From Pseudomonas fluorescens (GTDB lineage Bacteria > Pseudomonadota > Gammaproteobacteria > Pseudomonadales > Pseudomonadaceae): a DNA stretch of 64,000 nucleotides. Position 1 is the stretch's first letter; each line of letters opens with the position of its first letter. A program made the translations under genes and the position numbers. The notes under the pieces are model-generated. The model ran no database searches and was not told the DNA's origin. It saw only the letters and a program-made list of their open reading frames with translations. The stretch is taken from the NCBI RefSeq assembly GCF_001708445.1, contig NZ_CP015637.1, forward strand, positions 3,659,001 to 3,723,000. Reading direction: 5' to 3'. Below, piece by piece: positions 57,673-64,000 of the stretch.

Positions 57673-58941
57673 TCAGCTGATATTGAGCCGATCCAACAAG
57701 CTGTACCAAGCCACCCCCGCACCAATGTAAAACCGCTGCAACCCATGCATCGGCAAGCGCTGCAACGGCGTCACCGGGTAGGCAAACTCCGCCTTGCTGT
57801 CACATAACCGTCCCGCCAATTGCTGGCCCAGGCTGGTACACAGCGCAATCCCCCGCCCGTTGCAGCCCAGCGCCAACGTCAGCCCCGGCGCAGGTTCGTG
57901 TACGTGGGGCATGAAATCCCGGGTGATCGCGATTCGCCCGGCCCAGCGATACTCGAATTCCAACGGCCCCAACTGCGGAAACAGCAACGCCAATGATCGT
58001 TCCAGATGCGCGAAATCCGCAGGCGAGGAGGGATCGTTGAACAGCCCGCGCCCGCCCATCAGTAAGCGGCCGTGACTGTCTTTACGAAAGTACAACAGCA
58101 AGCGCTGCGCCGTGGACACGGTTTCCTGCCCCGGCAGGATACTCTCGGCCGCGGGCCCGCTCAGCGGCTTGGTGGCGACGATAAAACTGTTCGCTGCCAG
58201 GATGCTCTGCGCCATGCCCGGCCACAGGTTGCCACTGTAGCCATTGGTCGCCAGCACCACTTGGTCGGCGCTCACTTGCGCACCACCAGCGGTTTGCAAG
58301 TGCCAGCCAGCACCCTGGCGCTGCAATGCCGTCACTGCGCTGTGACCATGAATGCGCACACCCGCCGCCGACGCCGCGCCCACCAGCCCACGGGCATACG
58401 CCAACGGCTGAAGCGCCCCGGCGCGACCGTCCAGCCAGCCACCGGCAAACGCCTCGCTGCCCATGCGCGCAGCCACTGCCGCCGCGTTCAGGCGCTGCAC
58501 GGGGACACCCCGGCTGGCCCACTGATCCGCCCGTGCGTGCAGCCCGGCGACGCCTTTTTTGCTGTATGACACCTGCATCCAGCCTTTGCGTACCGGTGCG
58601 CAATCAATCCCGTGCTTTTCGATCAGGTTGAACACCAGGTCCGCCGAGTTCGAGACGGTCGAGATCAATGGTTCGGCGCGCTCCGGCCCGAGCATCCGCA
58701 CCAGTTGTTCAGGGTCGTATTTGAGCGTCGGGTTGACCTGCCCACCGTTGCGCCCGGACGCCCCCCAGCCCGGTTCGTTAGCTTCCAGTACACACACGCT
58801 GACCCCGCGCTCGGCCAGATGCAGCGCCGTCGACAGCCCGGTATAGCCAGCACCGACAATCGCCACATCGACCTTCACCGATTCACTCAGGGCAGGCGTC
58901 GGTATCACCGACGGCGCCGTCGCCGACCACAATGACTTCAT
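57673..58941 (-). CDS. FAD-dependent amino-acid/amine oxidase (DAO/PuuB type)
   Basis: 422-aa flavoprotein of the DAO fold. The dinucleotide-binding motif [20 protein letters not shown] (about 27-47) is followed by [19 protein letters not shown], the family signature of gamma-glutamylputrescine-oxidase-like enzymes. The end has [23 protein letters not shown] 58941 overlaps the stop of the upstream ABC ATPase gene by 4 nt, so it is co-translated with the transporter. It most likely oxidises the imported amino acid, opine or gamma-glutamyl compound to an oxo-acid or aldehyde. The exact substrate is unknown. Confidence 0.88.
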   Translation of the reverse strand: MKSLWSATAPSVIPTPALSESVKVDVAIVGAGYTGLSTALHLAERGVSVCVLEANEPGWGASGRNGGQVNPTLKYDPEQLVRMLGPERAEPLISTVSNSADLVFNLIEKHGIDCAPVRKGWMQVSYSKKGVAGLHARADQWASRGVPVQRLNAAAVAARMGSEAFAGGWLDGRAGALQPLAYARGLVGAASAAGVRIHGHSAVTALQRQGAGWHLQTAGGAQVSADQVVLATNGYSGNLWPGMAQSILAANSFIVATKPLSGPAAESILPGQETVSTAQRLLLYFRKDSHGRLLMGGRGLFNDPSSPADFAHLERSLALLFPQLGPLEFEYRWAGRIAITRDFMPHVHEPAPGLTLALGCNGRGIALCTSLGQQLAGRLCDSKAEFAYPVTPLQRLPMHGLQRFYIGAGVAWYSLLDRLNIS

Positions 58942-59690
58942 GACAGGCTCCGCGTATCGCCAGTGGGGTGCAGCACCCGCCGCAGGAAATCCTGGGTACG
59001 TGGATGCTGCGGATTGCCCAGCACTTGCTCGGCCGCGCCGCTTTCGACGATGTAGCCGCCATGCAGGAAGCACACGCGGTCGGCCACTTCCCGTGCAAAG
59101 CCCATTTCGTGAGTGACGACAATCATGGTCATGCCTTCATCGGCCAGGGTGCGCATCACCGCCAGCACGTCGCCCACCAGTTCCGGGTCGAGGGCCGAGG
59201 TGGGTTCGTCGAACAGCATGGCTTCGGGTTTCATCGCCAGGGCGCGGGCGATGGCCACGCGTTGTTGCTGGCCGCCGGAGAGCTGTTCCGGGTAGGCGTC
59301 GGCCTTGGCACTCAGGCCGACTTTTTCCAGCAGCACCAGGGCTTCCTCGCGGGCCTGCTTGAGCGGTTCGCCTTTGACGTACACCGGGCCTTCCATGACG
59401 TTTTCCAGCACGGTGCGATGGGGGAACAGGTTGAAGCGCTGGAACACCATGCCCATGCGGCTGCGCAGGGCGTGAACGGTTTTACTGGCGCGCTGCACGG
59501 TTTCGCCGAACACGTTGATGTGGCCGCCGTCATAGGCTTCCAGCGCATTGATGCAGCGCAGCAGGGTGGATTTTCCTGAGCCCGACGGACCGATCAGGCA
59601 CACCACTTCACCCTTGGCCACGTCCAGGTCCACGCCGTGCAGCACGCGGTGGCTGCCGTAGTGTTTTTGCAGTTGGCGTATCTCGATCAT
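58938..59690 (-). CDS. Amino-acid ABC transporter ATPase
   Basis: 250-aa ATPase of the polar-amino-acid (HisP/GlnQ) class. Walker [10 protein letters not shown] (about 34), Q-loop [10 protein letters not shown], signature LSGGQQQR (about 144), Walker [15 protein letters not shown] (about 165) and H-loop VVTHEMGFA are all intact. ATG 59690 overlaps the permease stop (ATGA). The gene belongs to a four-gene operon: binding protein, permease, ATPase, oxidase. Confidence 0.95.
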   Translation of the reverse strand: MIEIRQLQKHYGSHRVLHGVDLDVAKGEVVCLIGPSGSGKSTLLRCINALEAYDGGHINVFGETVQRASKTVHALRSRMGMVFQRFNLFPHRTVLENVMEGPVYVKGEPLKQAREEALVLLEKVGLSAKADAYPEQLSGGQQQRVAIARALAMKPEAMLFDEPTSALDPELVGDVLAVMRTLADEGMTMIVVTHEMGFAREVADRVCFLHGGYIVESGAAEQVLGNPQHPRTQDFLRRVLHPTGDTRSLS

Positions 59691-60355
59691 GCTTTTTTCC
59701 TCCGGCCCAGGTGCTGTTCCATTCGACGCAAGCCATACACCAGCGGCAGGCTCATCAGCAGGTAGAGCAGGGCGACCAGGGTATAGACGGTCATGTTCTG
59801 GAAGGTCGACGAGGCGATCAGTTGGCCCTGGCGGGTCATCTCGGCCACGGTGATGGTCGACACCAGCGACGAGTCCTTGAGCATCATCACCAGGGTGTTG
59901 CCGTAGGGCGGCAGCGCGATGCGAAACGCCTGGGGCAGGATCACCCGGCGCATCATCAATGCTGAGCGCATGCCCAGCGCTTCGGCGGCTTCGCGCTGGC
60001 CCTGTTCCACGGCGATGATGCCGGTGCGAAAGTTCTCGGCCTGGTACGCCGAGTAGGCGATGCCCATGCCGATCACCCCGGCATAGAACGCTGTGAGGTG
60101 CACCCCCATGTCCGGCAGCACGAAGTAGATGTAGAACAGTTGCACGATGATTGGCAGGCCACGGATCACATTGATGATGGTGCTCGCGGTCCACGACAGC
60201 ACGCGGATCGGTGACAACTTGAGCAACGCCAGCACCAGGCCGATCGCGCTACTGAGCAGGAACGACAGTACGGTGATCTGGATCGTTACCCAGGCGCCCT
60301 GCAGCAAAATCGGCAGGAAGTCCTGGGCGTTCTGCAGGAATTCGGCCGGGTTCAT
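59687..60355 (-). CDS. Amino-acid ABC transporter permease
   Basis: 222-aa inner-membrane permease of the His/Glu/Gln/Arg/opine family. It has five or six helices; the EAA loop ([20 protein letters not shown], about residue 140) contacts the ATPase. Only one permease gene is present, so it probably forms a homodimer, whereas many systems of this class have two. ATGA overlaps with both neighbours indicate tight coupling. Confidence 0.93.
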   Translation of the reverse strand: MNPAEFLQNAQDFLPILLQGAWVTIQITVLSFLLSSAIGLVLALLKLSPIRVLSWTASTIINVIRGLPIIVQLFYIYFVLPDMGVHLTAFYAGVIGMGIAYSAYQAENFRTGIIAVEQGQREAAEALGMRSALMMRRVILPQAFRIALPPYGNTLVMMLKDSSLVSTITVAEMTRQGQLIASSTFQNMTVYTLVALLYLLMSLPLVYGLRRMEQHLGRRKKA

Positions 60356-61134
60356 GGGCGCACCTGGGTATCAAGCCCCCACTTCTTGAGGATGTTGTCC
60401 AGAGTGCCGTCGGCCTTGATGCTGGCGATGGCGGTGTTAAGGCGCGCGAGGGTTTCGGTGTCGCCCTTGCGCACCACCAGGCACACTTCGCCGACGTTGG
60501 CGGGCGTGTAGTCAGGGGCCAGTTTTACCCCTTTGAACAGCTTCTGGCGGATCTGGTACGCGACCACGGGTTGGTCACCGACCGCTGCCTTGATACGGCC
60601 CAGGGACAGGTCGCGGACCATCTCGCCGATCGAGTCATAGGTGCGGATTTCCTTGAAGATGCCCAGCTTGTTCAGTTGGTCATAGAAGATCGTACCGGCC
60701 TGTACGCCGACCACCTGGCCTTTGAGTGGCATCAAGTCCGGGTAGGCGGCGTTGTCCTCGGCGCTGATGATCAGGCCTTCCCCGTAGGCGTACACCGGCG
60801 CGCTGAAGTCGACGACCTTGGTGCGCTCTTGGGTCTTGAGCATGCCGGCGGAGATGAAGTCGAGCTTGCCGGACGTGAGGGAGGGGATCAGCGCGGCGAA
60901 GTTGGTCTGTTCGATCTGGCTGGTAAAGCCGCCAGCCTTGCCCACGGCCTCGGCCACATCGACCATCACGCCCTGGATGCTGTTGCTCTTGATATCGAGG
61001 AAGGTAAACGGCGAGCCGCTGGCCGTTGCACCGACTTTGTACGAGGACGCACCGGCGGCGTGCACAACGCCGACGCATAGGGTGGCGCACAGACCGAAGG
61101 CGAGGCGGCGAAACAAGGGCGAAAGACTGTTCAT
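60352..61134 (-). CDS. Periplasmic solute-binding protein of amino-acid type
   Basis: 260-aa type-II binding protein (SBP_bac_3). The signal peptide (about 1-27, LAFGLCATLCVGVVHAAG) is followed by KVGATASGSPFTFLDIKSNS, LTSGKLDFISAGMLKTQERT and VGVQAGTIFYDQLNKLG, family marks that line the ligand cleft. It is the first gene of the operon, 216 bp from the divergent IclR regulator, and should set the specificity of the ABC importer. The ligand is probably an amino acid or derivative; it cannot be fixed further. Confidence 0.93.
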   Translation of the reverse strand: MNSLSPLFRRLAFGLCATLCVGVVHAAGASSYKVGATASGSPFTFLDIKSNSIQGVMVDVAEAVGKAGGFTSQIEQTNFAALIPSLTSGKLDFISAGMLKTQERTKVVDFSAPVYAYGEGLIISAEDNAAYPDLMPLKGQVVGVQAGTIFYDQLNKLGIFKEIRTYDSIGEMVRDLSLGRIKAAVGDQPVVAYQIRQKLFKGVKLAPDYTPANVGEVCLVVRKGDTETLARLNTAIASIKADGTLDNILKKWGLDTQVRP

Positions 61135-61350
61135 CGGGTTACTCCATAAGGAAAACGGATTGTCAGTAGCGCTAGCGGCTACGGATGAAACCGCAAGCTC
61201 TATGCCATTTCGATGAATAAAAATCGTATGTCGCTATAGAAAATAGAAAAAATGAACTGTTCGTATCGGTATGCGATTATTAATGGTCTATTTTGGCAAT
61301 TTAGGGTAGAAATATCGCTACGTCTGACTGACCCCGCCCGTGAGTTCGCC

Positions 61351-62130
61351 ATGTCCGAAGAACGCAACAGTTTGCACAACCAATCCCTGGAAAAAGGCCT
61401 GTCGGTGCTCAAGGCATTCAGCGCCCAGCGCCGTAGCATGAGCCTTGCAGAGGTGGCGGACGCCGCCGGCATGACCAAAAGCTCCGCCCAGCGCATGGTG
61501 TTTACCCTCGAAAGCCTGGGTTACCTTCGGAAACACTCCCGCACCCGGCATTACCAACTCACCCCGCGGGTGCTGGAGTTGGGCTTCAGTTATCTGGATG
61601 CGCATTCGCTGATCGAAGTGGCCAACCCGTTTCTGTCGGAACTCACGCGCTTGACCGGCGAGACCTCGTGCCTCACCGAGCCGGCGGGCTACGACATGAC
61701 CTACATCGCGCGCTTCGTCAGTTCAGGCTTTGTGCCGGTGCATATGCCCATCGGCTCGCGGGTGCCGATGTACTGCACGGCATCGGGGCGGGCGTATTTG
61801 AGTGCGCTGCCGCAGGAGGAAGCGTTGGCGTTGATCGAGAACAGCCAGCGCATTGCGCACACCAGCCAGACATTGACTGAGGTCGACAGGATTCTGGATT
61901 CGTTGCAGCTGGTGAGAGAGCAGGGTTATGCAGTGAATGGCCAGGAGTTGTTTCTGGGCGACATGACTATCGGCGCGCCAGTGCTCGGTGCGAATGGCCG
62001 CCCGGTGGCAGCGGTGCATGTGGTGGCGCCGACCAGTCGGTGGAGCAGGGCGGATGCGGAGAAGCAATTGGCGCCGGCACTGTTGCAATGCTCAAGGGCA
62101 CTGAGCAACTCAGCCCGGAACCTGGAATAA
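61351..62130 (+). CDS. IclR-family transcriptional regulator
   Basis: 259-aa regulator. The N-terminal winged helix (about 12-75: SLEKGLSVLKAFSAQRRSMS, AGMTKSSAQRMVFTLESLGY) precedes the IclR effector domain (about 85-255) with YIARFVSSGFVPVHMPIGSR, YCTASGRAYLSALP and PVAAVHVVAPTSRW. ATG 61351 (MSEERNSLHNQSLEKG) is preferred over a longer frame that begins in AT-rich promoter DNA. It is divergent from the ABC/oxidase operon and almost certainly regulates it. The AT-rich gap has partly symmetrical ATCGTATG / GTATGCGAT blocks (61226-61275) that could be its operator. Confidence 0.9.
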   Translation: MSEERNSLHNQSLEKGLSVLKAFSAQRRSMSLAEVADAAGMTKSSAQRMVFTLESLGYLRKHSRTRHYQLTPRVLELGFSYLDAHSLIEVANPFLSELTRLTGETSCLTEPAGYDMTYIARFVSSGFVPVHMPIGSRVPMYCTASGRAYLSALPQEEALALIENSQRIAHTSQTLTEVDRILDSLQLVREQGYAVNGQELFLGDMTIGAPVLGANGRPVAAVHVVAPTSRWSRADAEKQLAPALLQCSRALSNSARNLE

Positions 62131-62149
62131 CAGACACCCTGAAACCCAA

Positions 62150-62236
62150 TGTGGGAGGGGGCTTGCCCCGATTACAGTGTGTCAGTCAATACAGCTGTGA
62201 CTGATCTACCGCTATCGGGGCAAGCCCCCTCCCACA
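62150..62236. repeat. REP-type inverted repeat
   Basis: TGTGGGAGGGGGCTTGCCCC (62150-62169) is mirrored by GGGGCAAGCCCCCTCCCACA (ending 62236), perfect over 20 bp with a 47-nt interior that continues partial pairing. It lies between convergent genes, 20 nt past the IclR stop, so it can serve as a bidirectional transcript end. Confidence 0.9.
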
Positions 62237-62261
62237 TGTTGGTTCGGTCTGCTATCGCCTA

Positions 62262-63506
62262 TCAGGCAATCGCATCCCAGGCCCGATCACCGTGCTCGTC
62301 CTTGATCCGCGTCGGCAAGCCCATCACGTCCAGCGCCTTGAGGAATGGCTCAGCTGGCAATTCCTCAACGTTGGCCATGCGCTTTACATCCCACTCACCG
62401 CGGGCAACCAACAGGGCGGCAGCCACCGGTGGAACGCCGGCGGTGTAGGAAATGCCCTGGCTGTCAGTCTCGGCAAAGGCTTCTTCGTGATCCGCCACGT
62501 TGTAGATGAACACTTCGCGCGGCTGGCCATCCTTGGTGCCTTTGACCAGGTCACCGATGCAGGTCTTGCCGGTGTAGCCGGGGGCGAGGGAGGACGGGTC
62601 GGGCAGTACGGCCTTGACCACTTTCAACGGCACCACTTCCAGGCCTTCGGCGGTTTTCACCGGCTTTTCGGAAAGCAGGCCGAGGTTGTTCAGCACGGTG
62701 AATACGTTGATGTAGTGCTCGCCGAAGCTCATCCAGAAACGCACGTTGGGCACGTCGAGGTTTTTCGACAGCGAGTGCACTTCATCGTGGCCGGTCAGGT
62801 AGAGGTTCTGCGAGCCGACCACCGGCAGGTCGTCGGTGCGCTTGACTTCGAACATGGTGTTGCTGGTCCACTGGCTGTTCTGCCAGCTCCACACCTGTCC
62901 GGTGAATTCGCGGAAGTTGATTTCCGGATCGAAATTGGTGGCGAAGTATTTGCCATGGGAGCCGGCATTGACGTCGAGAATGTCGATCGAATCAATGCGG
63001 TCGAAATGCTGTTGCTGCGCCAGCGCGGCGTACGCGTTGACGACACCCGGGTCGAAGCCCACGCCAAGGATGGCGGTGATGTTCTTCTGTTTGCACTCTT
63101 CCAGGTGGTTCCATTCGTAGTTGCCGTACCACGGCGGGGTCTCGCAGACCTTGCCCGGCTCTTCGTGGATGGCGGTGTCGAGGTACGCGACGCCCGTGTC
63201 GATGCAGGCACGCAGTACCGACATGTTGAGGAACGCGGAACCTACGTTGATGACGATCTGCGATTCGGTCTCGCGGATCAGGGCCTTGGTCGCTTCCACG
63301 TCCAGGGCGTTCAGCGCGAAGGCTTGGATATCGGCGGGTACCTTGAGGCTACCCTTGGCCTTGACGCTGTCGATGATGGCCTGGCATTTGGAGATGTTGC
63401 GCGACGCGATAGCAATACGACCGAGTTCGTCGTTGTGCTGCGCGCACTTGTGGGCCACCACCTTGGCGACACCTCCTGCACCAATGATAAGAACGTTCTT
63501 TTTCAA
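62262..63506 (-). CDS. Carboxynorspermidine dehydrogenase (saccharopine-dehydrogenase-like)
   Basis: 414-aa cytosolic NADPH-dependent enzyme that would condense aspartate semialdehyde with a diamine to give carboxynorspermidine or carboxyspermidine. The Rossmann motif NVLIIGAGGVAKVVAHKCAQ is at the N-terminus; later blocks are VINVGSAFLNMSVLRACIDT, VGFDPGVVNAYAA and GISYTAGVPPVAAALLVARG. The start is taken as TTG 63506 (KKNVLIIGAGG), with AAGGAGA about 11 nt upstream. The frame runs further but the fold begins here. It is followed on the same strand, 28 nt away, by the matching decarboxylase gene, which fixes the pathway. Confidence 0.88.
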   Translation of the reverse strand: MKKNVLIIGAGGVAKVVAHKCAQHNDELGRIAIASRNISKCQAIIDSVKAKGSLKVPADIQAFALNALDVEATKALIRETESQIVINVGSAFLNMSVLRACIDTGVAYLDTAIHEEPGKVCETPPWYGNYEWNHLEECKQKNITAILGVGFDPGVVNAYAALAQQQHFDRIDSIDILDVNAGSHGKYFATNFDPEINFREFTGQVWSWQNSQWTSNTMFEVKRTDDLPVVGSQNLYLTGHDEVHSLSKNLDVPNVRFWMSFGEHYINVFTVLNNLGLLSEKPVKTAEGLEVVPLKVVKAVLPDPSSLAPGYTGKTCIGDLVKGTKDGQPREVFIYNVADHEEAFAETDSQGISYTAGVPPVAAALLVARGEWDVKRMANVEELPAEPFLKALDVMGLPTRIKDEHGDRAWDAIA

Positions 63507-63534
63507 TTGCTTTATCTCTCCTTTATCCGCCAGC

Positions 63535-64000
63535 TTACGAAAGGCTGGACAGGTAGTCGTCGTAACCAAATTCACGAACCACCTCGACTGTACCGTCGAG
63601 TTGTTTCACTACGATGGACGGCATTTTCAGGCCGTTGAACCAGTTTTTCTTGACCATGGTGTAGCCCGCGGTGTCGATGAACGACAGCCGATCGCCGATG
63701 GCCAGCGGACGATCGAATTGATACTCGCCAAAGATGTCCCCGGCCAGGCAGGATTTGCCGCACACCATGTAGGTGTGTTCACCCGCGCTTGGCGCCAGCT
63801 TGGCGTTGAGGCGGTAGATCAGCAGGTCCAGCAGGTGGGCTTCGATGGAGCTGTCGACCACGGCGAGGTGCTTGCCGTTGTAGAGGGTGTCGAGCACCGT
63901 GACTTCCAGCGAAGCGCTGTTAGTGATCGCGGCTTCGCCGGGCTCCAGGTAGACCTGCACGTCGTACTTCTGCGAGAACGCCTTGAGGCGCTGGCAGAAG
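63535..64000 (-). CDS. nspC: Carboxynorspermidine decarboxylase, C-terminal part
   Basis: Partial gene cut by the window edge; about 155 C-terminal codons are visible. This PLP-dependent enzyme of the alanine-racemase fold decarboxylates carboxy(nor)spermidine. Visible marks are VYLEPGEAAITNSASL, MVCGKSCLAGDIFGEY (the CLAGD loop that contributes the active-site Cys of the dimer partner) and IDTAGYTMVKKNWFNGLKMP. It lies immediately upstream of the dehydrogenase gene in the direction of transcription. The pair forms the aspartate-semialdehyde route to triamines instead of the S-adenosylmethionine route. Confidence 0.9.
   Translation of the reverse strand, partial: FCQRLKAFSQKYDVQVYLEPGEAAITNSASLEVTVLDTLYNGKHLAVVDSSIEAHLLDLLIYRLNAKLAPSAGEHTYMVCGKSCLAGDIFGEYQFDRPLAIGDRLSFIDTAGYTMVKKNWFNGLKMPSIVVKQLDGTVEVVREFGYDDYLSSLS

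Overview
The window reads as chromosome of a Pseudomonas of the fluorescens group. The coding sequence is GC-rich with many overlapping operon genes. REP/BIME palindromes of several families lie between genes, and the gene set is typical of that group: a 180-kDa-class NAD-glutamate dehydrogenase, a MoxR-Bat operon, SbcDC, a carboxynorspermidine pathway, a methanethiol S-methyltransferase and TonB siderophore uptake. I found no tRNA, rRNA, CRISPR array or phage.

Layout. 0-9.7 kb: tag, a C4-dicarboxylate-type symporter with two tandem FadR-type regulators, the large glutamate dehydrogenase on the minus strand, and a small conserved gene. 9.9-16.8 kb: a six-gene overlapping operon, moxR-DUF58-DUF4381-VWA-VWA/TPR-BatD. 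17.1-22.6 kb: sbcD-sbcC-GST-like. 22.6-24.7 kb: two tiny exported-protein genes, a periplasmic lactonase-fold protein and a 96-aa protein. 24.9-42.1 kb: accessory region with two giant paralogous proteins (1629 and 1633 aa, resembling the DUF6543/dermonecrotic-toxin-like Pseudomonas family), a complete IS256-family element, an IS remnant, a sugar-type oxidoreductase and a YCF48/RND pair. 42.1-49.2 kb: siderophore receptor, small exported proteins, a predicted sRNA, a diguanylate cyclase, and a lipoprotein/YXWGXW/ECF-sigma/anti-sigma/periplasmic sensor locus. 49.2-56.7 kb: a duplicated calcium-loop protein, Nudix, oxidoreductase, RNase T2, AraC regulator, glutaminase, and an AT-richer segment with a halovibrin-like secreted protein. 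56.8-64 kb: mddA-like gene, an amino-acid-type ABC transporter with an FAD oxidase and a divergent IclR regulator, then the carboxynorspermidine dehydrogenase and decarboxylase (cut by the window edge).

Main result. The accessory region preserves the footprint of an IS-mediated inversion. The left end of the intact IS256-family element is flanked by one half of a BIME ending in ggaaacac. The other half of the same BIME, ending in the reverse complement gtgtttcc, abuts an IS remnant about 10.4 kb away in opposite orientation. Rejoining the halves restores one complete BIME. It also places the two giant genes in tandem, same strand, so the present tail-to-tail layout is derived.

Second result. 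Between the 46-aa lipoprotein gene and the YXWGXW gene lie two divergently pointing copies of one bipartite sequence, GCGACGGATTT-N13/14-GTTYAACC. Each is about 30-45 nt from the start codon it faces. These look like twin promoters for the ECF sigma factor encoded just downstream. Other new candidates are an approximately 70-nt sRNA carrying the 16S anti-Shine-Dalgarno core CACCTCC, and several unannotated small genes (28, 41, 46 and 59 aa).
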